DNA of 64,000 nucleotides, from positions 1-64,000 of the forward strand of contig JAXGYZ010000011.1 in NCBI GenBank assembly GCA_040772005.1, read 5' to 3'. Made by a program: the position numbers and the translations under genes. This DNA is from MWBF01 sp040772005 (GTDB taxonomy: Bacteria > Chloroflexota > Anaerolineae > CG2-30-64-16). The notes under the pieces were generated by a model that did no database searches, was not told where the DNA came from, and worked only from the letters and a program-made list of their open reading frames with translations. Below, piece after piece: positions 50,452 to 59,167 of the stretch; positions within the stretch are counted from its first letter, which is position 1; every line of letters starts with the position of its first letter.

Positions 50452-50486
50452 TTGTGTAGTCTTCGGTTACACAACCGAGCCACAAC
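50452..50486 (+). promoter_or_regulatory. Leader hairpin before the second aldolase gene
   Basis: GCTCAGTTGTGTAGTCTTCG pairs with GGTTACACAACCGAGC, giving a long stem 19 bp after the first aldolase stop. It could be an attenuator or processing signal. Its start resembles a tRNA 5' end but no tRNA fold follows. Confidence 0.4.
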
Positions 50487-50520
50487 GAGGACCACAGCAA
50501 GACGTGGAAGGAACGACATC

Positions 50521-51345
50521 GTGGCAATCGATACCCCTTATCCCGAACTGAGTGAGTTGCTGAACCTGATGGGCGAGGCCGGGCAGCGCATGTCTGAGAT
50601 CGACGCGACCGAGGCGGCCGCGGGCAACATCTCGGTGTATGTGGGCTGGCCGCTGGACCCTCGGCGCGCCTTCCCGAATGTCGAGACGCTTGTCTTGCCG
50701 GAACCCGTGCCCGAGCTGGCAGGCCGGGCGTTCCTGGTCAGCGGGTCGGGCCGGCGACTGCGCGAGATTATCCACGACCCGGCGGCCAACCTGGGCTGCG
50801 TCATCGTGGACGAGGGCGGTGTCACCGGCAGGCTGTACACCTCGCAGCGGCGGCTGTATGCCCGGCTGACCAGCGAGTTCAACTCGCACCTCTCGGTACA
50901 CCGCGACCAGGTCGCGCTGACCGGCACGAATTTCCATGCCGTCATCCACGCGCAGCCGCCGCACCTCACCTACCTGAGCCACATCCCGCGCTATCTGGAT
51001 GGGACCTACCTCAACCGGCGGCTGCTCCGTTGGCAGCCGGAGACGATCATCAACCTGCCTGAAGGCATCGGCGTGATTCCGTTTCGGCTGCCGGGCTCGC
51101 CGGAGCTGATGGCGGCAACGGTCGAGAAATTGCGTACACATCGGGTGGTGCTGTGGGCCAAGCACGGTGTGATGGCCCGCTCGGACCAGTCCGTGAAGCG
51201 CGCCTCCGACCGCATCGAGTATGCAGAAACCGGCGCCAGGTACGAGTACCTGAACCTGGTCAACGGCGAGCAGGCCGAGGGCCTGTCGGATGATGAAATG
51301 CGTACCATCTGCCGCGCGTTCAACGTCCAGCAGAATATCTTCTGA
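50521..51345 (+). CDS. Class II aldolase, rhamnulose-1-phosphate aldolase-like
   Basis: The 274-residue protein aligns by eye with RhaD: ATEAAAGNISVYVGWP, AFLVSGSGRRLREII, DPAANLGCVIVDEGG, LTSEFNSHLSVH (catalytic Glu), GIGVIPFRLPGSPELM and VVLWAKHGVMARS (zinc His). The usual HCH/HTH zinc pair is IHAQP, so one metal ligand is Gln. This may alter metal binding or activity. GGAAGGAA upstream selects GTG 50521. With the fucosidase and the other aldolase nearby, deoxy-sugar use is plausible. Confidence 0.82.
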   Translation: MAIDTPYPELSELLNLMGEAGQRMSEIDATEAAAGNISVYVGWPLDPRRAFPNVETLVLPEPVPELAGRAFLVSGSGRRLREIIHDPAANLGCVIVDEGGVTGRLYTSQRRLYARLTSEFNSHLSVHRDQVALTGTNFHAVIHAQPPHLTYLSHIPRYLDGTYLNRRLLRWQPETIINLPEGIGVIPFRLPGSPELMAATVEKLRTHRVVLWAKHGVMARSDQSVKRASDRIEYAETGARYEYLNLVNGEQAEGLSDDEMRTICRAFNVQQNIF

Positions 51346-51353
51346 GTATAGGT

Positions 51354-51423
51354 GGAGTCGAGGCTTCAGCCGGTTTGGCGGTGTACGCATGCAGCCAGAC
51401 TAACCGGCTGAAGCCTCGACTCC
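51354..51423. repeat. 70-bp hairpin repeat (family A)
   Basis: GGAGTCGAGGCTTCAGCCGG arm at 51354-51373 and its complement ending at 51423, separated by a GTGTACGCATGCAGC centre. A typical complete copy, 9 bp after the aldolase stop. Confidence 0.85.
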
Positions 51424-51442
51424 AGTCTTCGACAAGGATGTC

Positions 51443-52690
51443 ATGTTCCAGCTCGATCCCCGCTTCATCCCGCCGGCCTACGATGGGCACTGCTTCTCCG
51501 CGATTCCTGGGAGCATTGCCGGCTTGTTGACCGGACAGCCGCCCATCCCGCTCGCCCCGGATGCGCTGCCCGACCGCACGACACCCTATGGCACGGTGAT
51601 CCTGCTCGTCGTGGACGGGTTCGGCTGGCGCTTCGCGGAGCAGTACGCGGCGCACTACCCCGCCTTGCAGCGCTTCCTGAAGCATGGCCGGGTGACGAAG
51701 TTCACCTCGCAGTTCCCTTCCACGACCGCGGCGCACATCACCACTCTGCACACCGGGCAGGAAGTGGGCCAGCACGGTGTCTACGAATGGCAATATTATG
51801 AGCCGGTCGTCGACGCAGTGGTGGTCCCGCTGCTCTACTCGTACGCGGGCACCAAGGATCGCGAGCAGTTGCGCAAGGCGAAGGTCGATCCCAAACGCAT
51901 CCTCCCCACGCACACGCTCTACCAGGACCTCGTTGCGCTCGGCGTCCGCACGACTATCTTCCAGCACCGCGAGTATCTGCAATCCACGTATACCGATGCC
52001 CTGATGGCGGGCGCGCAGATGACCGGCTATCGTGCGCTGACGGAGGCGCTCGTCAACGCGCGGCAGGCCCTGGCACGGGTGGAGAGCCCGACGTATTTCC
52101 TCCTGTACTATGACCGGATCGACGGGCTGGCCCACGAGTACGGGCCCAACTCGCCGCATGTGGCCGCGGAGATTGACCTGTTTCTGACCGCGCTGGAACG
52201 GCACTTCCTGGCGCCGCTCGCGCCGCAGCAGGATACGCTGGTGCTGTTGACCGCAGACCACGGCATGATGGAGACGGACCCGGCCACGAGCACCTACATC
52301 AACCTCGCTAGCCGGTTCCGGGGCTACGAGCGCTACCTGGTAAAGGATGGCAAGGGCAAGCCGCGGGACCCGGCCGGTTCGGTGCGCGACTATTTCCTGT
52401 ATGTGGAGGATGCTCGGCTGGACGAGGCGCACGCGTTCTTCGCGGAACGGCTGGCCGGCATCGCACAGGTCGCGGCTACGGCTGACCTGGTGGAGGCGGG
52501 CTACTTCGGCAACCGGCCGGCGTCAGATGTGCTGCTGGCGCGGCTCGGCAACCTGGTCATCCTGCCCTATCACGGGGAGGCGGTGTGGTGGTATGAGAAG
52601 GACCGTTTCGAGCAGCGGTTCTACGGCCATCACGGCGGCCTGACGCGGCAGGAGATGGAGATCCCGCTGCTGGCGCTGGCAGTGACATAG
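51443..52690 (+). CDS. Alkaline phosphatase family / type I phosphodiesterase
   Basis: The 415-residue protein has the NPP/phosphodiesterase fold: metal-binding ILLVVDGFGWRFA, nucleophile threonine FPSTTAAHITTLHTGQ, YYDRIDGLAHEYGPNS (Asp and His) and TADHGMMETD (Asp-His pair), with a late GHHGGLTRQEMEIPLL histidine. It hydrolyses phosphodiester or phosphomonoester bonds. No signal peptide is seen, so it may be cytoplasmic. AAGGA precedes the ATG. Confidence 0.88.
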   Translation: MFQLDPRFIPPAYDGHCFSAIPGSIAGLLTGQPPIPLAPDALPDRTTPYGTVILLVVDGFGWRFAEQYAAHYPALQRFLKHGRVTKFTSQFPSTTAAHITTLHTGQEVGQHGVYEWQYYEPVVDAVVVPLLYSYAGTKDREQLRKAKVDPKRILPTHTLYQDLVALGVRTTIFQHREYLQSTYTDALMAGAQMTGYRALTEALVNARQALARVESPTYFLLYYDRIDGLAHEYGPNSPHVAAEIDLFLTALERHFLAPLAPQQDTLVLLTADHGMMETDPATSTYINLASRFRGYERYLVKDGKGKPRDPAGSVRDYFLYVEDARLDEAHAFFAERLAGIAQVAATADLVEAGYFGNRPASDVLLARLGNLVILPYHGEAVWWYEKDRFEQRFYGHHGGLTRQEMEIPLLALAVT

Positions 52691-52693
52691 TCA

Positions 52694-52772
52694 CCACGGA
52701 ATACACAGACCACGCGGAAAGGGCTCAATGTGAAATCCCCTTTTCCGCGTGATCCGTTTGTTCCGTGGTTGC
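52694..52772. repeat. Imperfect inverted repeat between convergent genes
   Basis: ACCACGGAATACACAGACCA and TGATCCGTTTGTTCCGTGGT form a long imperfect stem with an inner CGCGGAAAGGG/CCCCTTTTCCGCG stem. It ends just before the convergent small membrane gene and may terminate both. Confidence 0.65.
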
Positions 52773-52774
52773 GC

Positions 52775-53134
52775 TTAGAATCTCAGCCATTGCTTCAGGG
52801 CGAAGATCAGTGCGAGCGTCACACCCCAGGTGACATAACCGACCGCCAGCATGGGCAGCAGCTTCCACCCGGCGCGGGCGGCCAGCCATACGGCGAGGAT
52901 GAACGCCACTGTGCCGAGAATGCCGAACGGCAGCGTATCGGTGTACTGCCGGATGCTGGACTTCTCGCCGTTCGCGCCGCTGTAGACGATCCACAGCGCC
53001 AGCGCTACATTGATGGGCATCGTCCCCAGGATGCCGGCCAGCACGCGGGAATGGTTACGCAGCACTGCGACCGCCAGGATGATGAGGATCGAGAGCAGGA
53101 CGGGGCCGACCTGCCGCCAGGTGTCTGCGTGCAT
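52775..53134 (-). CDS. Hypothetical four-helix membrane protein
   Basis: The 119-residue protein has about four hydrophobic helices (10-25, 33-52, 70-86, 92-112) and a basic C-terminus. I do not recognise a family with certainty. Its ATG overlaps the stop of the P1 peptidase gene (TAATG), so translation is coupled. Confidence 0.7.
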   Translation of the reverse strand: MHADTWRQVGPVLLSILIILAVAVLRNHSRVLAGILGTMPINVALALWIVYSGANGEKSSIRQYTDTLPFGILGTVAFILAVWLAARAGWKLLPMLAVGYVTWGVTLALIFALKQWLRF

Positions 53135-54249
53135 TAGCGGGCCGTCCCTGTCACGAGGCGACCGTATTTGCGCAGCACGGCTTGCAGCCGGTCGGCCGGC
53201 AGCGCGTAGACCGTGCGGCCCTGCTGCCCGGTCATATCCTCGGCCGCGACCAGCGCATTGACGATGGCCTCCTCGGTTGCCTGGACGGTCGCGGCGAAGA
53301 GCGCGTTCATCCGGTTGTTCGCCAGCATCCCGACCTGCCGCACGCCCCCCGCAGACTCCGCCCCCAGCGGGGCCGTCGAGAACGCGATGAAGATATCGCC
53401 GGAGCTGTTTTCCCCCAGGCCTCCGACGCGGCCGATGCCCAGGCTGACGCGCTGCGCCAGCCGGCGGAGCTGGTGGGGCAGGAGCGGGCAGTCGGTCGCG
53501 ACCACCGCGATGATCGAGCTGGACGGCATATCGGACGCGGGCGGCTCCGCCGGCAGCAGATCGGTGATTTCTGCGCCGACCGGCGCGCCCGCGATGGTGA
53601 GCTGCTCGCGGGATCCGTGGTTCGCCTGCACGAGCACGCCGAGCGTGTAGCCGCCATCCTCGTCTGCAAGCAGGCGCGAGGCCGTGCCGATGCCGCCCTT
53701 GAATCCGTGACAGATCATGCCCGTCCCGCCGCCGACGTTGCCCTCCGCGACCGGGCCGGAGGCCGCGGCCGCGAGCGCAGCCAGCGCGTGCTGCTCCCGG
53801 ACGTGCCGTCCGGAGATGTCGTTCAGGAAGCCATCGTAAGTTTCCGCGACGACCGGCAGCACGAACGCGGGCCGCGGCACGCCGTACCACCAATCGGCCA
53901 CTGCATCCGCCACGACACCGACACTCATCGTGTTGGTCAGCATGACCGGGCCGGCCAGTATGCCGGACTCCGCCAGCCATGTCGTGCCGGTCATCTCGCC
54001 GCAGCCGTTGAGCGTGTGCCACGCGCCGAAGACCGGCTCGGAGTTGCTGCCGCGCGGCAGGATGGCCGTGACCCCGGTCCGCACCGTGGTGGGGCCTCCG
54101 CTGATAACCAGGGCCGCATGTCCCCGCGGGAAATGGGAAATCAGCGTGGTGTGGCCGACTGTGACGCCCGCAACGTCGGTGATGGCATTGTGTGCGCCCG
54201 GCGTCCCGTCGAACGGGATGCCCAGGTCGCGCGCGCGTGGTTTGTTCAT
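53134..54249 (-). CDS. P1 family peptidase (DmpA/aminopeptidase-like)
   Basis: The 371-residue protein matches the DmpA/L-aminopeptidase D-esterase family: RARDLGIPFDGTPGAHNAIT, DVAGVTVGHTTL near the start, GTGMICHGFKGGIGTASRL and SSSIIAVVATDCPLLPHQLR near the autocleavage region. These proenzymes self-cleave before a Ser or Thr to make a two-chain Ntn-like hydrolase. AAGGAACTCACC precedes the ATG. Confidence 0.9.
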   Translation of the reverse strand: MNKPRARDLGIPFDGTPGAHNAITDVAGVTVGHTTLISHFPRGHAALVISGGPTTVRTGVTAILPRGSNSEPVFGAWHTLNGCGEMTGTTWLAESGILAGPVMLTNTMSVGVVADAVADWWYGVPRPAFVLPVVAETYDGFLNDISGRHVREQHALAALAAAASGPVAEGNVGGGTGMICHGFKGGIGTASRLLADEDGGYTLGVLVQANHGSREQLTIAGAPVGAEITDLLPAEPPASDMPSSSIIAVVATDCPLLPHQLRRLAQRVSLGIGRVGGLGENSSGDIFIAFSTAPLGAESAGGVRQVGMLANNRMNALFAATVQATEEAIVNALVAAEDMTGQQGRTVYALPADRLQAVLRKYGRLVTGTAR

Positions 54250-54268
54250 AGGTGAGTTCCTTATTGTC

Positions 54269-54338
54269 GGAGTCGAGGCTTCAGCCGGCTTGGGCGTGTA
54301 CAGGAGCCGTCAACCAAACCGGCTAAAGCCTCGACTCC
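54269..54338. repeat. 70-bp hairpin repeat (family A)
   Basis: GGAGTCGAGGCTTCAGCCGG arm and AACCGGCTAAAGCCTCGACT arm, with a GGGCGTGTACAGGAGCC centre. It lies between the divergent P1 peptidase and MFS genes. The rest of the 234-bp gap has AT-rich sequence near 54390-54440 where the MFS promoter probably lies. Confidence 0.85.
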
Positions 54339-54483
54339 TATTTCGCCTGCGGTGTTGGGGACATTATAACGGCGCGAGCCGCAGTTCCTCAATTCGGTCA
54401 AGTCGATAAATCGTTTCAAACGCCCGGTCGATTTTTCACGAACAGGGCAATCTGAAGTAGACTGGGGATTGGAGGCGGATGTA

Positions 54484-55707
54484 ATGGAGACGCTGCGCGC
54501 TCGGTGGGCCGATTTCACGCGGGATGAGAGCTGGCCGGTCATCCCCCTGCTCCTGGTGCAGTTCCTGACCGGCGCCTGGACGCTGTCACAGGGGTCCTTC
54601 TTTGCCATCTACCTGAACGAGCGGCTGGCTTACACCGCGGTCGCGGTTGCGACGATGGTCTCGGCCGGCCAGGTGTCGGGGATGCTGTCCGGGTTCCTGG
54701 GCGGGCTGCTCAGCGACCGGCTCGGCAGCCGCGGCCTGCTGATCGCCGGGGTCTTCACGATGGCGGTTGCCAGCCTCGTGTTCCAGGTCCGGTTCCCGCC
54801 GGCGATTGCCCTGTTGTGGTTCCTGTCCGGCATGGGCATGGGATTGATTACGCTCGGCGGCTCCAGCTACCTGACGCGCGTGGCCGACCCGCGGCGCCTG
54901 GGCGTGCTGTCCGCACTCTACGCGCTCAGCGGCACGGCGGGCGGTGCGGCGGGCAACCCCGTCGCGGGCCGCGTGCTGGACACAGCCGGGTTCTCCGTCT
55001 ACGGGCTGACTGGGTTGGCGCTGCTGGTGGTGGCGGGGCTGCTGGCGCTGTGGCTGCTGCCGGTGCTGGCGGGTGATCGCAAGGGCAGCCGGCCGCGCGG
55101 CAACCTGTTCGGCATGTTCCGGCGGCCCGTCGTCCGGCTGCTGGTGTATCTGCGCTTCCTGCCGACCATCTACTACGGCATGTCGCTCGTGTTGATTCCG
55201 CTGCTCATCAACAATCTGGCGGGCAACAAGACCACCGTCGCCATCTACACCGCGGCCAGCCTGGTCTGTGCCTCGCTGGCGCAACTGCTGACGGGGCGGC
55301 TGGCCGACCGGTACGGCCACCGCTGGCCGAACGTCATCGGGTTCGCTGCGCTGATGGTCGCGGGGCTGGGTCTGGCCTTCTTCTCCGACCGCCTGTGGGG
55401 CATCTTCGTGTTCGGCATCCTGGGCAGCGCGGCGGCCTGGTCGATTGCAGCCTTGCTCTTCCTGCTCGTGTCGGACGGCGTGGCGCGCGACGAGCATGGC
55501 CGCGTGTTCGGCCTGTTGCACGTCTCATGGAACGTGGCATTTATGACCGGTTCGATTGCCGGCGGCGCGCTGATGAGCGTGGCAACCGGCCTGCCCTTCG
55601 CGGTCGCAGCCCTGTTGTGCGTCGTCGCCATCGGCGTATTGTTCGTGTTCTACGCGCAGGTCAAGCCCGCGCCCGCGCTCGAAATGGCCGTTGAGGAAAT
55701 CGCTTAG
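54484..55707 (+). CDS. Major facilitator superfamily transporter
   Basis: The 407-residue protein has about 12 membrane helices with the MFS loop GGLLSDRLGSRGLLIAGVF after helix 2 and a matching GRLADRYGHRWPNVIG in the second half. A drug or metabolite exporter is likely. GGAGG at 54469-54473 selects ATG 54484. No regulator is adjacent, and the downstream gene is a fucosidase beyond a palindrome. Confidence 0.87.
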   Translation: METLRARWADFTRDESWPVIPLLLVQFLTGAWTLSQGSFFAIYLNERLAYTAVAVATMVSAGQVSGMLSGFLGGLLSDRLGSRGLLIAGVFTMAVASLVFQVRFPPAIALLWFLSGMGMGLITLGGSSYLTRVADPRRLGVLSALYALSGTAGGAAGNPVAGRVLDTAGFSVYGLTGLALLVVAGLLALWLLPVLAGDRKGSRPRGNLFGMFRRPVVRLLVYLRFLPTIYYGMSLVLIPLLINNLAGNKTTVAIYTAASLVCASLAQLLTGRLADRYGHRWPNVIGFAALMVAGLGLAFFSDRLWGIFVFGILGSAAAWSIAALLFLLVSDGVARDEHGRVFGLLHVSWNVAFMTGSIAGGALMSVATGLPFAVAALLCVVAIGVLFVFYAQVKPAPALEMAVEEIA

Positions 55708-55719
55708 TAAGACAGGCTT

Positions 55720-55775
55720 GGCGGTCTTTGCGTCTTGGCGTGAACTATAGCTCACGCCAAGACGCAAAGACCGCC
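55720..55775. repeat. Perfect 56-bp palindrome between MFS and fucosidase genes
   Basis: GGCGGTCTTTGCGTCTTGGC (24-bp arms) and its exact complement flank ACTATAGC. It is 13 bp after the MFS stop and may terminate or attenuate transcription. Confidence 0.8.
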
Positions 55776-55808
55776 AGGACACATATCTTCACAAGGGAGC
55801 AACGCATC

Positions 55809-57092
55809 ATGTATCACCCCAAACCGACCGCCGGTGACACATCGTGGTTCGTCCACGATCGCTTCGGGATGTTCATCCACTGGGGCCTGTACGCGCTGCC
55901 TGCGCGGCACGAGTGGGTGCGCCATCACGAGGAGATTCCCAATGAGGCGTACGAGAAGTATTTCGAGAACTTCGACCCCCACATGTTCGACCCCGAGAAG
56001 TGGGCGCGGACGGCCTGGGATGCCGGGATGCGCTACGTCGTGCTGACGACGAAGCACCACGAGGGCTTCTGCCTGTGGGACAGCCAGTATACGGACTACA
56101 AGGTCACGAACACGCCGTATGGCAAGGAAATCCTGCGCCCGTTCGTGGAAGCGTTCCGCAAGCAGGGCTTCCGCATCGGCTTCTACTACTCACTGATCGA
56201 CTGGCATCACCCCGAGTTCCCCATCGACGGCGTCCATCCGCTGCGCAACCACCCCGACGCGCTCGAAATGAACAAGAGCCGCGACGTCCGCAAGTACGCC
56301 GAGTACATGCGCAACCAGGTGCGCGAGCTGCTCACGAACTACGGGCAGGTCGATGTCTTGTGGTGCGACTTCTCATATCCCGGCCGTGAGTACAAGGGCA
56401 TGCCCGGCAAGGGCCGCGACGATTGGGAGAGCGAGAAGCTGGTCGCGATGATTCGCGAGCTGCAACCCAAGATCCTGTTGGATGACCGGCTCGACCTGCC
56501 CGGCTCGGCGGACATCTACACGCCGGAGCAATATCAGCCGGCCGCGTGGGTGCGGGTGGACGGTGAGCCGGTCGTCTGGGAAGCGTGCCAGACGTTCAGC
56601 GGCTCCTGGGGCTATCACCGCGACGAGGCGACCTGGAAGGATGCAGGGCAGTTGGTGCGCATGTTGGTCAACACGGTCGCAACGGGCGGCAACCTGCTGA
56701 TGAACGTAGGGCCGACCCCGCTGGGCACGTGGGATAGCCGGGCGCTCGACGCACTGAAGATCTACGGCGACTGGATGAAGTTCCACGGCGAGGCCATCTA
56801 CGGCTGCACGCAGAGCGAGTTCACTGCGCCGCCGGACTGCCGCCTGACGCAGAAGGGCAACAAGCTCTACCTGCACATCTACGCGTGGCCGTTCCGCTAC
56901 CTGCTGTTCGAGGGCATGGGCGACAAGGTGAAGTTTGCGCGCTTCCTGCACGATGGGAGCGAGGTGCTGATGAATGCCATCCCGGAGTGGCAGTTGACGC
57001 ACTTCGGACTGGACAAGTCCGCGCTGGTGCTGACGATTCCGGTCAAGCAGCCGGACACCCCGGTGCCGGTCATCGAACTGACGCTGAAATAG
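55809..57092 (+). CDS. Alpha-L-fucosidase (GH29)
   Basis: The 427-residue protein has the GH29 barrel: WFVHDRFGMFIHWGLYALPA, WDAGMRYVVLTTKHHEGFCL, nucleophile region VDVLWCDFSYPG (Asp) and NTVATGGNLLMNVGPTPLG. It releases alpha-L-fucose from glycans. No signal peptide is seen, so it probably acts in the cytoplasm on imported oligosaccharides. AGGGAG precedes ATG 55809; the upstream in-frame sequence is the palindrome. Two class II aldolases and a sugar-binding lipoprotein lie within 8 kb. Confidence 0.92.
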   Translation: MYHPKPTAGDTSWFVHDRFGMFIHWGLYALPARHEWVRHHEEIPNEAYEKYFENFDPHMFDPEKWARTAWDAGMRYVVLTTKHHEGFCLWDSQYTDYKVTNTPYGKEILRPFVEAFRKQGFRIGFYYSLIDWHHPEFPIDGVHPLRNHPDALEMNKSRDVRKYAEYMRNQVRELLTNYGQVDVLWCDFSYPGREYKGMPGKGRDDWESEKLVAMIRELQPKILLDDRLDLPGSADIYTPEQYQPAAWVRVDGEPVVWEACQTFSGSWGYHRDEATWKDAGQLVRMLVNTVATGGNLLMNVGPTPLGTWDSRALDALKIYGDWMKFHGEAIYGCTQSEFTAPPDCRLTQKGNKLYLHIYAWPFRYLLFEGMGDKVKFARFLHDGSEVLMNAIPEWQLTHFGLDKSALVLTIPVKQPDTPVPVIELTLK

Positions 57093-57188
57093 GACGCGCA
57101 AGTGCGCCGCGTCTCCCAGGTGCGGCGCACTGCTTTGCAAGAGGTCTTGCAGGACGGGTTGCCAACCCGTCCTACCTTACCTTGACGC

Positions 57189-59057
57189 CTACGGTCGCCG
57201 GCCGCGGCCCCCGAAGCTGCGCACATTGCCCACCCCCGTCACGACACCCGACACTGTGAAGGTCGTGTAGGCTGTCCCGCCGGAGTAGGTCCCGCCCTGA
57301 TACAGCCCGTCCGTCACCTCCCCCGTGGCCTGCCCGCCGTAGGAGACCTCGTAGGTCGTACCCGTTTTCAGTTCGGGCGACGAGAAGGCAATCGACTGAA
57401 TCGCCTTGGCCGTCTCGAAGGTCAGCACGTCCTGCCCGTCGCTGCTGCGGATGTTGATGAGCGTGCCTGCGGGCAGCGTGGTGTTGAAGTTGAGCAACAG
57501 CGCGTTCTGCGTGGATGCGGCATCCGCGGTCTGCGCCATGCCCGCGCTGCCCACCGCCACGATGAAGCCGCCGCTGATCGTGAAGCCGCTGTGATCCAGC
57601 GCACCGTTCATCTGCTCGGTCGGGCCGTTGACGATGACCAGGCCATCCGTCATGTTGAGCACCCCGTTGACATCCAGGCCGTCGCCGCCCGCATCCACAT
57701 ACACATACCCCCCGTTGATATTGAGTGTCTGGCCGCTTGCCGCACCGCCGAAGGTGTCCTGGCCCGGCCGGCCGCCCATCATGCCGTCGTTGTCGCCCGC
57801 CACATTGATGCCGTCGTCCGCAGAGACGAGGTGAATGCTGCCGTCGTTCAGCGTGATGACCGCGCTCTCGATGCCCTCGTAGGAGCGGGTGATGTCCAGC
57901 GTACCGCCGTTGATGGTCAGGTTGGTATCCGCATGGACGCCATCGTCGCCCGTTGCGATGGTGAAGTTGCCGCCGTTGATGGCGATATTCGTGTTCGAGT
58001 GGATTCCGTCGTCGGCCGCGTCGATGGCGAAGGTCCCGCTGTCGATGTCCACGTTCGCGCCTGCCTTGATGGCCTTGGCCGACACGGTTTCGTCGAGACG
58101 GGCGCTGCTGCCGCCGCCCGACTTGAGGGTGAAGTCGCCGGCCAGGATCAACACATCGGTCTCGCCCGTGATGGCGTCGCCGCCCGCAGTGACGTTGAAA
58201 GTGCCGTTCTCGATGGCGATGTAGCCCAGGGCTGGGTCCTCCTCGTTGTCCGCTTTCAGCCCGTCGCCGCCCGCGGTGACGGTGAGCGTGCCGCCCTCGA
58301 CCACCAGGTAGTCCTTGCCGCGGATGCCGTCATCGACGGCCTCGACGGTAATCGTGCCGCCTGTGATGGTCAGGCCGTCCTTCGACGCGATGCCATCGTT
58401 GTAGTGCCCTGCGACGACCAGCGCGCCGCTGCCGCCGATGGTCAGGTCCGCCTTGCTGAAGAGCGCGGCGTTCGGCTCGTCCTCGTCCGGGCTCGCGAAG
58501 ACGTAGGTCGCGCCGTCCACAACGCGGTTCGTGCTGCCGCCGGCCAGGACGATGGTAACATCTTCGGCATCCGCAATGTAGAGCGGCGCGCCGGTCGAGT
58601 TACTGATGTCGATGCCGTTCAGGATGAGGGTGACGGTCTCCTCATCCCCAGTATCAACGATGATTTGCCCCTCTGTGAGCGAGCCGCTGAATTCGTAAGT
58701 GCCCGCCGCGGTGATCGTGACCCGGCTGCCGTCCACGCTCGCGCCTTTGCCGTCAACCGTGATGGCGCTGCCGTCCAGCGTGATGCGCGTCGCATTACCG
58801 GTCTGCGCGGTCGTCTCAGTGGCAGCGGGCCGGGCAGCCTCTTTTTCTGCGGCTGCGGTGGCGGCGGATACTGCCGGTGTGGCTGCCGTCGCACTGCCGG
58901 CGACTGTGCCGGCCTGGGTCGCTTGGAGGGTTGTCGCTGTCGCGGCAGGTTGCGCTTGCGCGCCGGTTGTGGCACTGGGAGCGGTCGAGCTGCCGCAGGC
59001 TGCCAGCAGTGCGGCGGTGAGCGCGACCGGGATTATTCTGGATAAGATCCTGTGCAT
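57189..59057 (-). CDS. Beta-helix lipoprotein (carbohydrate-binding domain-containing, DUF4353-like)
   Basis: The 622-residue protein has a signal peptide with lipobox LLAACGSS, a Thr/Ala linker, and a long run of parallel beta-helix turns (TITGGTITVEAVDDGIRGKD, LTINGGTLDITRSYEGIESA, NINGGYVYVDAGGDGLDVNG), with Asp-Asp-Gly-Ile turns as in DUF4353 proteins. It is anchored outside the membrane and may bind polysaccharide or calcium. It ends in FGGRGRRP. GGAGC precedes ATG 59057. Confidence 0.85.
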   Translation of the reverse strand: MHRILSRIIPVALTAALLAACGSSTAPSATTGAQAQPAATATTLQATQAGTVAGSATAATPAVSAATAAAEKEAARPAATETTAQTGNATRITLDGSAITVDGKGASVDGSRVTITAAGTYEFSGSLTEGQIIVDTGDEETVTLILNGIDISNSTGAPLYIADAEDVTIVLAGGSTNRVVDGATYVFASPDEDEPNAALFSKADLTIGGSGALVVAGHYNDGIASKDGLTITGGTITVEAVDDGIRGKDYLVVEGGTLTVTAGGDGLKADNEEDPALGYIAIENGTFNVTAGGDAITGETDVLILAGDFTLKSGGGSSARLDETVSAKAIKAGANVDIDSGTFAIDAADDGIHSNTNIAINGGNFTIATGDDGVHADTNLTINGGTLDITRSYEGIESAVITLNDGSIHLVSADDGINVAGDNDGMMGGRPGQDTFGGAASGQTLNINGGYVYVDAGGDGLDVNGVLNMTDGLVIVNGPTEQMNGALDHSGFTISGGFIVAVGSAGMAQTADAASTQNALLLNFNTTLPAGTLINIRSSDGQDVLTFETAKAIQSIAFSSPELKTGTTYEVSYGGQATGEVTDGLYQGGTYSGGTAYTTFTVSGVVTGVGNVRSFGGRGRRP

Positions 59058-59167
59058 GGGTTGCTCCTGAAATGCATGTAAATCCGCTATTACATGGCGC
59101 AGCATACAGGAGTCATGTTTAGATCAAATAAAGGTTTCTTTGGGATTCTATCAAGGGAGACGCAAGG

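Noticed and set aside
50440..50510. tRNA-like 5' sequence GTCCGGTAGCTCAGTTG
   Set aside because: No anticodon arm, T-arm or acceptor 3' strand follows. The segment is better explained as a plain stem-loop.
52775..54022. 415-residue minus frame spanning the P1 peptidase
   Set aside because: Only its last 119 residues (52775-53134) are a plausible gene. The rest is an alternative frame of the P1 peptidase.
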